64,000 bases of DNA from positions 310,001 through 374,000 of the forward strand of contig NZ_JAGFNP010000005.1 of the NCBI RefSeq assembly GCF_017592475.1. The letters run 5' to 3'. The DNA comes from Glycomyces niveus (GTDB taxonomy: Bacteria; Actinomycetota; Actinomycetes; Mycobacteriales; Micromonosporaceae). Of the stretch, positions 42,696 through 50,926 are shown in pieces. Position 1 is the stretch's first letter; each line of letters starts with the position of its first letter. Under the pieces are notes generated by a model. The model worked only from the letters and a program-made list of their open reading frames with translations, ran no database searches and was not told the origin of the DNA. The translations under genes and the position numbers were made by a program.

Positions 42696-45128
42696 CTAAG
42701 ACCAGGTCTTCTCCACATGGGACCCTTTGGCGTCCTTGGTGACGCGGAACCGCACGGGCACCCGTTCTGCGAGTTCGGTCACATGCGTCACGAGTCCGAC
42801 GGTGCGGCCGGCCGAAAGCGTGAGCGCTTCGAGGGTGCTCGCGACCGCATCGAGCGTTTCGGGGTCGAGTGTCCCGAATCCCTCGTCGAGGATGATCGAC
42901 TCCAGGCTCGCGCCGTGCCGCGACAGGCTCGCCAGCTGGTCGCTCAGCGCGAGCGCCAGCGACAGCGAGGCCGCGAACGTCTCGCCGCCCGAGAGGCTGC
43001 GCGCCGGGCGCGGCATGTCCGCGTCGTGGTGGTCCACGACCCAGAAGTCCTGCTCGCGGTAGACCAGGTCGTACTGGCCGCCGGTGATGCGGTTGAGCAT
43101 GACGGTGGCGCCCTCGACGAGCTCGTCGAGCGCTTCGCTCAGCAGCCACTCCATGAACTTGCGGGCGTCGAGGTGGCGCGCGAGCTCCTTGGCCACCAGG
43201 GCCTCCCCGGCGAAGCGCCGCATCTCGGCGTCGAGTTCGATGCGCCGCTTCCGCGCCTCCGCGAGGCTCACCGCTTCGGCGCGCGCCGCCTCCACGGCGG
43301 TCGCGTGCCGGGCCACGTAGTCGCCGCCGGTGCCGTTGCGCGGCACGTCGACGTTGAACTCGCCCAAGGCGAACCGCAGCTCGGTGCGGAGGGTCTCGGC
43401 GCGGCCGTCGAGCCCGGCGAGCTCGGTGCGGGCGGCCTCGCGCTCGGCCGCGGCCCGTTCGAGGGACGCGGCGGCCCACGCGACGAGCTGGTCCCAGCTC
43501 CCGGCCAGGTCGTCCCCGGCCGCGGGCGGACCGAGCACGGCCACCTGGTCGCGGGCGTGCTGGAACTCCTTCCAGGCCCGCTGCTGCCGCTCGTCGGCGG
43601 CCGCCTTGCGCTTCTCGGCCTCGCGCAGCGCCCGCCGCGCGGCCTTGAGCGCGGCCCCGGTGCCCGCGAGCTGCTGCCGGGCCTCCTCGGAGTCGGCCCG
43701 CCGCTGCTGCAGCGCCGCCGGCTCGGGCACGTTCTCGAGCTTCTTCTTCAGCCGCCGCTCGGCCAGCTGCAGCTCGGTCAGCCGCTCCTCGTAGTTCTCC
43801 AGCTTCGTCTGCAGCGCCACCACGGCGGCCTGCGCGTCCCGGAACTCGACCGTGGCCGTCCGGGAGGCCTCCTCGGCCTGCTGCATGGACTCCGAGAGGT
43901 CGTGCTCGGGCACCTCGTCGACGGGACGGTCGCAGACCGGGCACTCGTCGCCCACTTCCAGCCCCGCCCTGAGGGTTCCGGCGAGTTCGGCCATGCGCAC
44001 CTTGTGGAGCACGGCGTGCTGGATCTCGACCTCCTCGGAGGCGGCCTCCTCCAGCTCCTTCGCCTCGGCGAACTGGTCGCGCAGCTCCTCGGTCAGCTCG
44101 AGGCCGGTCTTGAGCTTCGACTCGGTCTCGGCGAGTTCGGCCCACGCCTTGAGCTGGCGCTCGAGCAGGCCCAGGTCGAGCCCGTCCAGCTCGGACCGCA
44201 GCCGCTCGTCCTCGGTCTCGGTCGCCTCGACCTCGGCCGCCTTCTCGGCCACGGCGGCCGATGCGGCGGCGACCTGCGCGGCGATGTCCGCCACCCCGGA
44301 CGGCTGCTTGATGTACGTGAGGGAGGCGAGGTTGGCCTCCGCGTCGGCGAGCCTGCGGCGGGCGGCCTCGACCGCCGCGGCGAGCCCGTCGAGCGCGCTC
44401 GACTTGTCCCGCACCGGTTCTGACAGCTTCTCCAGCAGTTCCACGCGTTCGGCTGTGAGCCGGATCTGCTCCTCCGCTACCGGCGCGATCCCGGCCAGCT
44501 GCGTCTCGTACGCCTGCCGCTTCGCGTCGGCGTCGACGAACCGGGTGCGGGCGCGCTGCTGGATGCTGCGGTACACGCTGTGGCCCAGCAGGTTCTCGAG
44601 GATGTTCCGGCGGTCGGCCGAGGAGGCGCGCAGGAACTCCGCGAACTCGCCCTGGGGGAGCAGCACGCACTTGGTGAACTGCTCGAACGGCAGGCCGATG
44701 ATCCGCTCGGCGGCGTTGTTGACCTCGTTCGGGCTGCCGCCCAAGGCCTTCCCGAGCCCCTCGACGAGCTCGGTGTCCACGGCCGGGTCCACGCCCTCGG
44801 GGAGCTGCTCGATCGCGGCCGTCGTGGTCTTGACCTTGCCGTTGCGGTCGCGCCGCAGGATGCGCGTGGCCACGTAGTGCTGGCCCGCCGCGCCGAACAC
44901 CAGGCGCACCCGTCCCTCCACTGAAGACGGCGCGAGGGAGTTCTGCGTCGCCGACTTGGGCCAGCGCGGCGTGCGGCCGTAGAGCGCGAAGCAGATCGCG
45001 TCGAGCACGGTCGACTTGCCCGCGCCGGTGGGACCGGTGAGCGCGAAGAACTCCGCGTCGGTGAAGTCGAAGGTCTCGGACCCGGTATAGGAGCCGAATC
45101 CCTGGAGGTCCAGTCGGATGGGCCGCAT
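42696..45128 (-). CDS. sbcC: Nuclease SbcCD subunit C (Rad50-like ATPase)
   Basis: An 810-residue SMC-type ATPase that partners SbcD in cutting DNA ends and hairpins. Walker A is GPTGAGKST near residues 32-40. A long coiled coil (about 180-680) is split by the zinc hook GDECPVCDRP (C-x2-C). The ABC signature LSGGETF and Walker B ESIILDEGFGTLDPETLD close the C-terminal half-domain. The start is one base after the sbcD stop codon, so they are translationally coupled. It is the last gene of the herA-sbcD-sbcC set. Confidence 0.94.
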   Translation of the reverse strand: MRPIRLDLQGFGSYTGSETFDFTDAEFFALTGPTGAGKSTVLDAICFALYGRTPRWPKSATQNSLAPSSVEGRVRLVFGAAGQHYVATRILRRDRNGKVKTTTAAIEQLPEGVDPAVDTELVEGLGKALGGSPNEVNNAAERIIGLPFEQFTKCVLLPQGEFAEFLRASSADRRNILENLLGHSVYRSIQQRARTRFVDADAKRQAYETQLAGIAPVAEEQIRLTAERVELLEKLSEPVRDKSSALDGLAAAVEAARRRLADAEANLASLTYIKQPSGVADIAAQVAAASAAVAEKAAEVEATETEDERLRSELDGLDLGLLERQLKAWAELAETESKLKTGLELTEELRDQFAEAKELEEAASEEVEIQHAVLHKVRMAELAGTLRAGLEVGDECPVCDRPVDEVPEHDLSESMQQAEEASRTATVEFRDAQAAVVALQTKLENYEERLTELQLAERRLKKKLENVPEPAALQQRRADSEEARQQLAGTGAALKAARRALREAEKRKAAADERQQRAWKEFQHARDQVAVLGPPAAGDDLAGSWDQLVAWAAASLERAAAEREAARTELAGLDGRAETLRTELRFALGEFNVDVPRNGTGGDYVARHATAVEAARAEAVSLAEARKRRIELDAEMRRFAGEALVAKELARHLDARKFMEWLLSEALDELVEGATVMLNRITGGQYDLVYREQDFWVVDHHDADMPRPARSLSGGETFAASLSLALALSDQLASLSRHGASLESIILDEGFGTLDPETLDAVASTLEALTLSAGRTVGLVTHVTELAERVPVRFRVTKDAKGSHVEKTWS

Positions 45129-45129
45129 C

Positions 45130-46284
45130 TCAGGCCTCCTCGGCGACGGTCTGGGTGTCTTCGTAGAGCTGGGCGAAGAGCTTGGTGACGGCCGGATCGT
45201 CGTGCTGGTGCTCGGTGAGGTACGCGGCGAACAGGTCGCCGGGGCTGCGGCCGGAGCGTCGCTCGCGCGGTTTGACGTCCGAGGCGCGCATGACCGGGTC
45301 GATGTGGATCTGGACGGCGCGCGGGAAGAGGTCGGCGACCTCGCCGCGAAGCCCGGCCCGGGCGGGCTCGGTGACGAACACCCGCAACCACGCCCGCTCG
45401 TCCACCTTGGCCTTCGCGAGCTGCTCGAGGGTGCCGCGCACGGTCTGGAGCGGCACGGCCGCGGTGAGCGGGACCGTGCGGGCGCGGGCGGGCACGCCGG
45501 GGGCGACGTCCACGATGGCGACGCTCGGCGTGTGGTCCTCCTCGCCGAAGTCGACCGCGAGCGGCCCGCCGGAGTAGCGGATCGGGCAGGGGCCGACGAT
45601 CGACTGCGCCTTGTGCAGGTGCCCCAGGGCCACATAGGAAGTGGTGGGCGGGAAGATCGCGGCGGGGACGGCGTAGTCGGCGACGGTGTGGACCTCGCGC
45701 TCGCCGCCGCCCACCTTGCCGCCCACCACGGTGAGGTGCCCGGTGAAGAGGTTCACGGTGTCGGCGGTGAAGTCCTGCGTGAGCGCGGCGACGAGGCGGC
45801 GCAGGTGGTCGGCGTAGTTCGCCTCGGCCCCGGCCGCTCCGAGCTCGAACAGCTCGGCGGCGCGCACGGCGTGCCGCTGCGCGATGAACGGCAGGGCCGC
45901 GCAGCGCCAGCGCTCGCCGCCCTCGGTCTCCCCGGTGACGAGGTGGTCGGCGGCCTTGCCGAGCGAGCCGCGCAGGTGGATGCCTGCGGCGTGGGCCCAG
46001 TGGCGAAGCGCCTCAAGGGCTTTGCCGTTGTCGTGGTTCCCGGCGATCACCACGACCTCGGCACCGGTGCCGCGGAGCGCGGACAGCGCCGAGAACAGCA
46101 GCCGCTGCGACTCGGCCGAGGGCGAGGCGGTGTCGAAGAGGTCCCCGGCGACGATCACGAGGTCGACCGCCTCGTCGCGGGCGATGTCGACCATCTGCTT
46201 GAAGACGGCGCGCTGCTCGTCGAGGCGCGAGCGGCCCTTCATGGTGACGCCGACGTGCCAGTCGGACGTGTGGAGAATCCGCAC
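45130..46284 (-). CDS. sbcD: Nuclease SbcCD subunit D (Mre11-like)
   Basis: A 384-residue calcineurin-like phosphoesterase with Mn-dependent exonuclease and endonuclease activity. Metal motifs in order: DWHVG (residues 8-12), VAGDLFD, IAGNHDNG, FTGHLTVVGG, and YVALGHLHKAQ. The capping domain covers about residues 280-360. The gene follows the HerA-like gene by 19 bases and abuts sbcC, so all three are co-transcribed. Confidence 0.95.
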   Translation of the reverse strand: MRILHTSDWHVGVTMKGRSRLDEQRAVFKQMVDIARDEAVDLVIVAGDLFDTASPSAESQRLLFSALSALRGTGAEVVVIAGNHDNGKALEALRHWAHAAGIHLRGSLGKAADHLVTGETEGGERWRCAALPFIAQRHAVRAAELFELGAAGAEANYADHLRRLVAALTQDFTADTVNLFTGHLTVVGGKVGGGEREVHTVADYAVPAAIFPPTTSYVALGHLHKAQSIVGPCPIRYSGGPLAVDFGEEDHTPSVAIVDVAPGVPARARTVPLTAAVPLQTVRGTLEQLAKAKVDERAWLRVFVTEPARAGLRGEVADLFPRAVQIHIDPVMRASDVKPRERRSGRSPGDLFAAYLTEHQHDDPAVTKLFAQLYEDTQTVAEEA

Positions 46285-46303
46285 GGCGTGCTCCTCTGAT
46301 CGC

Positions 46304-48031
46304 CTAGAACGGGATGTCGTCTTCGTCGTCCCCGGCGAGGTCGAACGGGTCGACCTTGGCGGTGGGGGACATCGCCCGGCCCGAGCGGGCCGTGGCGGCC
46401 GGGGCGGACCCGGCTTCGGCGGGGCGGGTGGCCCACGCGGGGAACGGGAAGTTGACCACGAGCGGCACCGGGAGCTCGGGCTGGGCCACGAACATGGTGC
46501 CGGGTTTGGCCATGAGCACCCGCATGCGCTGGGCCTGCGTGAGGAACCCGTACTCGGGGCGGGTGGCCTCGGCGGCGTCGAGGCGGCCCACGACCCGGAT
46601 CGCGGAGTTCGAGGCGATGCGCCGCTCCACTTCGGACGCGGTCTGCTGGGCGCCGATGAGGATGACCCCGAGGGAGCGTCCGCGTTCGGCGATGTCGAGC
46701 AGGATGTCCTTGATGGGGCTGGTGCCCTCGCGCGGCGCGTACTTGTTGAGCTCGTCGAGGACGACGAACTGGAGCGGGCGCGCGGTGCCGGCCTTCTCCT
46801 TGCGCTCGAACTCGGTGCGGAGCACGACGCCGACGACGAAGCGCTGCGCCCGGTCGGGCAGGTTGTGCAGGTCGACGACGGTGACCTGCGCGTCCGAGGT
46901 GAGCACCGCGCCCTTGGGCGGCAGGTCGCCGCGGATGAGCCGCCCGATGTCGCGCCCGGAGGCGATGAGGCGGCGGATGAACGCGTTCACCGTGCCCAGG
47001 CCGATCGCGGACCCGGCCCATTCGGTGCGGGTCTCGTCGTCGGAGAGGCGCTCGCAGACGAGCTCGACGAGGTCGCGGTAGCTGGTGAGCAGCTGCCCGT
47101 CGACGCTGATCGCGCCGTTGTCCTTGGGGCGGGCCTCTTTGCGGAGCCGGGCGGCGACCTGGTGGACGACCATCGTGTACTGCTGACGGTCGTCGTCGCC
47201 GTCGGCGAACACGAACGGCAGCAGGCCCAGCTGGCAGAACTCGGCGAGCGTCCAGTAGAACGCGTCCACGCCGGTGGACCGGCAGGCCACGTCGGGGACG
47301 CCGTTGGAGTCGCCCTCGCGCGGCGGCGCGAGCACCTCCACGGACTTGAACGCGCCGGGCTCCATGCCGAGGCGGCGGTAGGAGTCGCGCACGGTCTCGT
47401 CGATCTTGGTGTTGTCGTGGTCGAGGAGCAGCAGGTCCTCGCCCTTGACGTTGAAGATGAGCGCCTTGGTGTTCGCGGCCTCGGCGCCGAGCGCGCCGGA
47501 GTGCAGGAGCGAGTAGAGCATCCAGGTCGCGAACGAGGTCTTCGTGGCGACGCCGGAGATGCCGGAGATCGAGACGTGCGCGCCCCGGGTGCCGTCGAGG
47601 AAGTCCGGGTTGAGGAACACCGGCTGGCCGTCGCGCGAGAACCCCAGGGGCACTTGGCGGGCCATGCCGTCGAAGTACAGCGCGCGGTCGCGGTCCTCGC
47701 CGGCGGCGCGCTGCACCTCGGCGCCGGGGCGCGGCGGGACGAACACCTCGGGCTCGACGCGGGTCACGGTGACCTCGGCGGCCTCCTGCACCTGCGCGGG
47801 GAGCAGGCCTCCGGCGATGTCGAACACGTCCGAGTCGAACTGCGCCCCTTCGTGGCGCGAGCGCACCGAGGTGACGACGCCGGAGATGCGGACCGTGCCG
47901 ACCCCGGGCACCTGGCGCTCGGTCGTGAGCACGTCGTCGAGCTGCGCGTACGCCTCGGGCCCGACCCCGACCCAGAACGACAGGGGTGTCGCGTCCTCCG
48001 TGCCGAGCACGCGGCCCACCGATTCACTCAT
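46304..48031 (-). CDS. HerA-like hexameric ATPase (DUF87)
   Basis: A 575-residue ATPase of the FtsK-HerA superfamily. The N-terminal HAS-barrel region begins ESVGRVLGTEDATPLSFWVG. The nucleotide site is GISGVATKTSF, in which the normal Walker A Gly before Lys is Thr (the family pattern GxxGxATK). Walker B is FVVLDELNKYAP. The C-terminal GRLDAAEATRPEYGFLT is a family mark. In archaea HerA pumps DNA for NurA in end resection. The first codons overlap the upstream RibD-C-type gene by eight bases and sbcD follows after 19 bases. Confidence 0.82.
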   Translation of the reverse strand: MSESVGRVLGTEDATPLSFWVGVGPEAYAQLDDVLTTERQVPGVGTVRISGVVTSVRSRHEGAQFDSDVFDIAGGLLPAQVQEAAEVTVTRVEPEVFVPPRPGAEVQRAAGEDRDRALYFDGMARQVPLGFSRDGQPVFLNPDFLDGTRGAHVSISGISGVATKTSFATWMLYSLLHSGALGAEAANTKALIFNVKGEDLLLLDHDNTKIDETVRDSYRRLGMEPGAFKSVEVLAPPREGDSNGVPDVACRSTGVDAFYWTLAEFCQLGLLPFVFADGDDDRQQYTMVVHQVAARLRKEARPKDNGAISVDGQLLTSYRDLVELVCERLSDDETRTEWAGSAIGLGTVNAFIRRLIASGRDIGRLIRGDLPPKGAVLTSDAQVTVVDLHNLPDRAQRFVVGVVLRTEFERKEKAGTARPLQFVVLDELNKYAPREGTSPIKDILLDIAERGRSLGVILIGAQQTASEVERRIASNSAIRVVGRLDAAEATRPEYGFLTQAQRMRVLMAKPGTMFVAQPELPVPLVVNFPFPAWATRPAEAGSAPAATARSGRAMSPTAKVDPFDLAGDDEDDIPF

Positions 48032-48776
48032 CGGTCGATCCTCGCAGATACCGCAGGATGAGGTTGCCCCCGGCTTCGAGGACGTGTCGCAGCTCCAGGG
48101 GCCGCGCGTCCTTTGCGGCCGGCCCTTCGGCGACCCGCACGGGACCGGCGCCGACCAGGAGCGGCGAGACGGTCAGGTCGAGCTCGTCGACGAGGTCGTC
48201 GGCGATGAGCTCGCCGAAGACGCGCGGCCCGCCCTCGCACAGGATCTGGCGCAGCCCGAGCTCGCGCAGCGCCGCGAGCGCCGCGGGGAAGTCGACCGCG
48301 CCGGTCCCGGCGGCGATCACGTCGGCGACCTCGCGGAACGGCCCGACGGTCGCCTCGGGGAGGTCGGCGGGGACGACGACGATCGGGCGCCTCGGCGCGA
48401 GCGTGAAGATCCCCATCGCGGGGTCGAGCCCCGCGAGGCTGCGCGAGACGACCGCCATGACCGGCACCTCCGGCAGGCCCTGCGCCTTTCGCCAGGCCAT
48501 CCGCTCGGGGGAGAGGACCAGCGGCCCGTACCCTTCGGCCTTCACGGTCCCCGATCCGGCCAGGAGCACGTCGCAGCGCGCCCGCAGGACTTTGAACACG
48601 CGCTTGTCCTCTTCACCCGAAAGGGGACCGGACAGCCCCTCCAGGGTCGCCGCGCCGTCGGCGCTGGAGACGAAGTTGACCCTGAGCCAGTCGGGGGCGG
48701 GCGGCGCGTACGCCGCGTACACCTCGTCGTCGGTCAGTTCATCGAGTTTTCGGTAGACCACCTCTGCCACGGCCAC
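48024..48776 (-). CDS. Pyrimidine reductase family protein (RibD C-terminal-like)
   Basis: A 250-residue dihydrofolate-reductase-fold protein, like the reductase half of RibD and archaeal-type 2,5-diamino-6-ribitylaminopyrimidinone reductase. Features: WLRVNFVSSADGAATLEGLS, LLAGSGTVKAEGYGPL, and the terminal LCEGGPRVFGELIADDLVDE in which LCEGGPxL/V-type NADPH motif appears. No deaminase half is present. It is the first gene of an operon with herA, sbcD and sbcC. Whether it serves riboflavin synthesis is unclear. Confidence 0.85.
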   Translation of the reverse strand: MAVAEVVYRKLDELTDDEVYAAYAPPAPDWLRVNFVSSADGAATLEGLSGPLSGEEDKRVFKVLRARCDVLLAGSGTVKAEGYGPLVLSPERMAWRKAQGLPEVPVMAVVSRSLAGLDPAMGIFTLAPRRPIVVVPADLPEATVGPFREVADVIAAGTGAVDFPAALAALRELGLRQILCEGGPRVFGELIADDLVDELDLTVSPLLVGAGPVRVAEGPAAKDARPLELRHVLEAGGNLILRYLRGSTDE

Positions 48777-48825
48777 AACCTAGCCCACGGCCCCGACAAC
48801 GCCGCGGCTGGAAGCTCATGGGTGG

Positions 48826-48831
48826 TACCAT
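48826..48831 (+). promoter_or_regulatory. -10 of the vapBC operon, overlapping a palindrome
   Basis: TACCAT is 7 nt before the ATG at 48839. It sits inside the palindrome TGGTACCA (48823-48830), a possible VapBC autorepression site. Confidence 0.45.
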
Positions 48832-48838
48832 CGGTGGC

Positions 48839-49090
48839 ATGAGTCGCAAGAAGAGCACCGTCTACATAGAGGAAGCCGCCGACATGCGGCTCGAAGCCGC
48901 CGCTCGGAAACTCGGCGCTTCGAAGGCCGAGCTCATCCGGCGCTTCATTGACGAAGGACTGCTCCGCACCGGTGAAAGCGAGCCCCCGCTGCCCCCGCTG
49001 CCGAAGTTTCGCAGCGGGCGACCGCTCACCGTCGAAGAGATGGACGAAGCGATCTACCAGAGCATGAAACGGCGCGCACAGAAGCGATGA
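48839..49090 (+). CDS. VapB-type antitoxin (ribbon-helix-helix)
   Basis: An 83-residue DNA-binding antitoxin. The RHH fold is STVYIEEAADMRLEAAARKL followed by GASKAELIRRFIDEGL. The C-terminal PLTVEEMDEAIYQSMKRRAQ would wrap the toxin. ATG 48839 is chosen over an ATG 21 bases upstream because a -10-like TACCAT lies 7 nt before it. It overlaps vapC by four bases (ATGA), the usual type II toxin-antitoxin layout. Confidence 0.85.
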   Translation: MSRKKSTVYIEEAADMRLEAAARKLGASKAELIRRFIDEGLLRTGESEPPLPPLPKFRSGRPLTVEEMDEAIYQSMKRRAQKR

Positions 49091-49527
49091 TCATCGTCGC
49101 CGACACCTCCGCTGTGCTCGCCGCCTTCGATGAGAGCCAGCCGTTCCACGAAGCGGCCGAACGGATCATGGAGACCGAGTCGCTGCTCGTCTCACCGCTC
49201 GTCATGACCGAGCTCGATCATCTTGCCCGCCGCGAAGGCGGCTTCGACTTCGCCGTTCAAGTCGCCGAGTCGCTGCTGGTCCGGTTCGATCGCGGTCGGT
49301 ACCAGCTCGCCACGATCCGCTACGAGGACTTCGCGACTGCCAACCGGCTCCGCCTTGACTATCGGGGCTTGAAACTCGACTTGGCCGATACTGTCGGTGT
49401 CGCGCTTGCCGACCGATACGAGACCAACCGCATCTTCACCCTGGACCAGCGCGACTTCCGGGCCATCAAACCGATCACCGCCGGGTTCGACGCCTTCGAG
49501 ATCCTCCCGTTCGACTGGAGCGATTAG
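49087..49527 (+). CDS. VapC-type PIN-domain ribonuclease toxin
   Basis: A 146-residue PIN nuclease. Acidic active-site residues: Asp6 (VADTSAVLA), Glu42 (MTELDHLA), Asp99/Asp102 (KLDLADTVGVALA) and Asp121 (TLDQRDF). These match Mg-dependent VapC toxins that cut tRNA or rRNA. It is translationally coupled to the antitoxin and ends one base before the convergent oxidase gene. Confidence 0.88.
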   Translation: MIIVADTSAVLAAFDESQPFHEAAERIMETESLLVSPLVMTELDHLARREGGFDFAVQVAESLLVRFDRGRYQLATIRYEDFATANRLRLDYRGLKLDLADTVGVALADRYETNRIFTLDQRDFRAIKPITAGFDAFEILPFDWSD

Positions 49528-49528
49528 C

Positions 49529-50836
49529 TCAGTCGCCGAGGACGCGTTCCAAGTACGGGTTCGAGAAGCGGCGGTCAGGGTCGACCTCCTTGCGCACCGC
49601 GAGGAAGTCGTCGAAGTGCTCGTACAGCTCGCCCAGGCGCTCGGCGTCGAGCGAGTGCATCTTGCCCCAGTGGGGCCGCCCCTCGGCGGCGTCGAAGATC
49701 GCGGCGCAGGACTTGAAGTAGGCCTCGTGGTCGTGCCTGTGGTACTGGTGCACCGCCACGTAGGCGGTGCGGCGGCCCTGCGCGGTCGAGAGCCAGATGT
49801 CGTCGGCGGCGGCGAACCGGACCTCGACGGGGAACGACACGAGGTGGCGTTCCCGGTCGACCATCGCGTGCAGCTCCCGCAGGACCCCGGGCAGCGCCTC
49901 GCGCGGCAGCGCGTACTCCATCTCGCGGAACACGACCGAGCGCGGCGAGGCGAAGACCCGGTGCGACACGTCCGTGTACTCGCGGGCGCTCCACACCCTC
50001 CCCGCGAGGCGGTTGAGGCCCGGGACCATCCCGGGGAACCGCACCCCGACCCGGTTGCTGGCCTCGAAGAGCGTGTTCTCGGTGAAGGCCTCGTTCCACC
50101 AGTACTGGAGGCGGCTGGGAGCCCGGCTCGGCTCGGACATCGCGTACCGGTTGTTCCGCTTCGTCAACGTGCGGTCGGTGTGCGGGAACCAGTAGAACTC
50201 GAAATGGTCGTTCTCGGACACGAGCTCGTCGAGGTTGTCGAGCACGGCGTCCAGCCGCTCGGGCCGCTCGTCCGCCTTGAGGCGGAACGCCGGCACGCAC
50301 TGCAGCGTCACCTCCGCGATCACCCCGACCGCCCCGAGGCCGAGCCGCGCCGCGGCGAACAGCTCCGGCCGCTCGAACTCCGTGCACTGCACGGTCGAGC
50401 CGTCGGCGAGGACCAGCTTGAGCCCCTTGACCTGCCACGCGAACCCCCGGTACCGGTCCCCGGTGCCGTGCGTCCCGGTCGAGATCGCCCCCGAGATCGT
50501 CTGCCGGTCGATGTCGCCCATGTTCTCCAGCGCGAGCCCGTGCGCGTCCAGGATCTCGTTCAGCCGCCACAGCGGCATCCCGGCCTCCACAGTGACCAGC
50601 CCGGTCCGCTGCTCGACGGCCACGACCTGGTCGAGACCGCTCATGTCGACCTGCACGCCGTCGGCGACCGCGATCCCGCTGAACGAATGCCCGGCCCCCA
50701 CGGCCTTGACGCGCAGCCCGTCCGCCGCGGCCGCAGTGACCGCGGCGGCCAGCTCCTCCGTGCGCGCGGGCCTGACGGTGCGGGCGGGGTCGGCGTTCTC
50801 GGTGCCCGACCAGTTCTGCCAGATCGAGGTTCCCAC
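49529..50836 (-). CDS. D-arabinono-1,4-lactone oxidase-type FAD-linked oxidoreductase
   Basis: A 435-residue flavoprotein of the VAO/sugar-lactone oxidase family. The FAD motif GAGHSFSGIA contains the His that may be covalently flavinylated. DIDRQTISGAISTGTHGTGD continues the FAD fold, and HWGKMHSL plus DPDRRFSNPYLERVLG at the end mark aldonolactone oxidases. The chosen GTG at 50836 has GGGAG 5 nt upstream and leaves a 90-base divergent promoter; in-frame ATGs at 50848 and 50893 are alternatives. It faces a PLP amino-acid aldolase/deaminase gene, a pair often seen in actinobacteria. Confidence 0.88.
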   Translation of the reverse strand: MGTSIWQNWSGTENADPARTVRPARTEELAAAVTAAAADGLRVKAVGAGHSFSGIAVADGVQVDMSGLDQVVAVEQRTGLVTVEAGMPLWRLNEILDAHGLALENMGDIDRQTISGAISTGTHGTGDRYRGFAWQVKGLKLVLADGSTVQCTEFERPELFAAARLGLGAVGVIAEVTLQCVPAFRLKADERPERLDAVLDNLDELVSENDHFEFYWFPHTDRTLTKRNNRYAMSEPSRAPSRLQYWWNEAFTENTLFEASNRVGVRFPGMVPGLNRLAGRVWSAREYTDVSHRVFASPRSVVFREMEYALPREALPGVLRELHAMVDRERHLVSFPVEVRFAAADDIWLSTAQGRRTAYVAVHQYHRHDHEAYFKSCAAIFDAAEGRPHWGKMHSLDAERLGELYEHFDDFLAVRKEVDPDRRFSNPYLERVLGD

Positions 50837-50926
50837 GGCAGCTCCCATAGCTACGACGGTTGAATGTGAGGCGAACTTCACGGTAGCTTTCATCTAACCC
50901 CAATTGAGCTGCCGAAGGGAAGTCGG

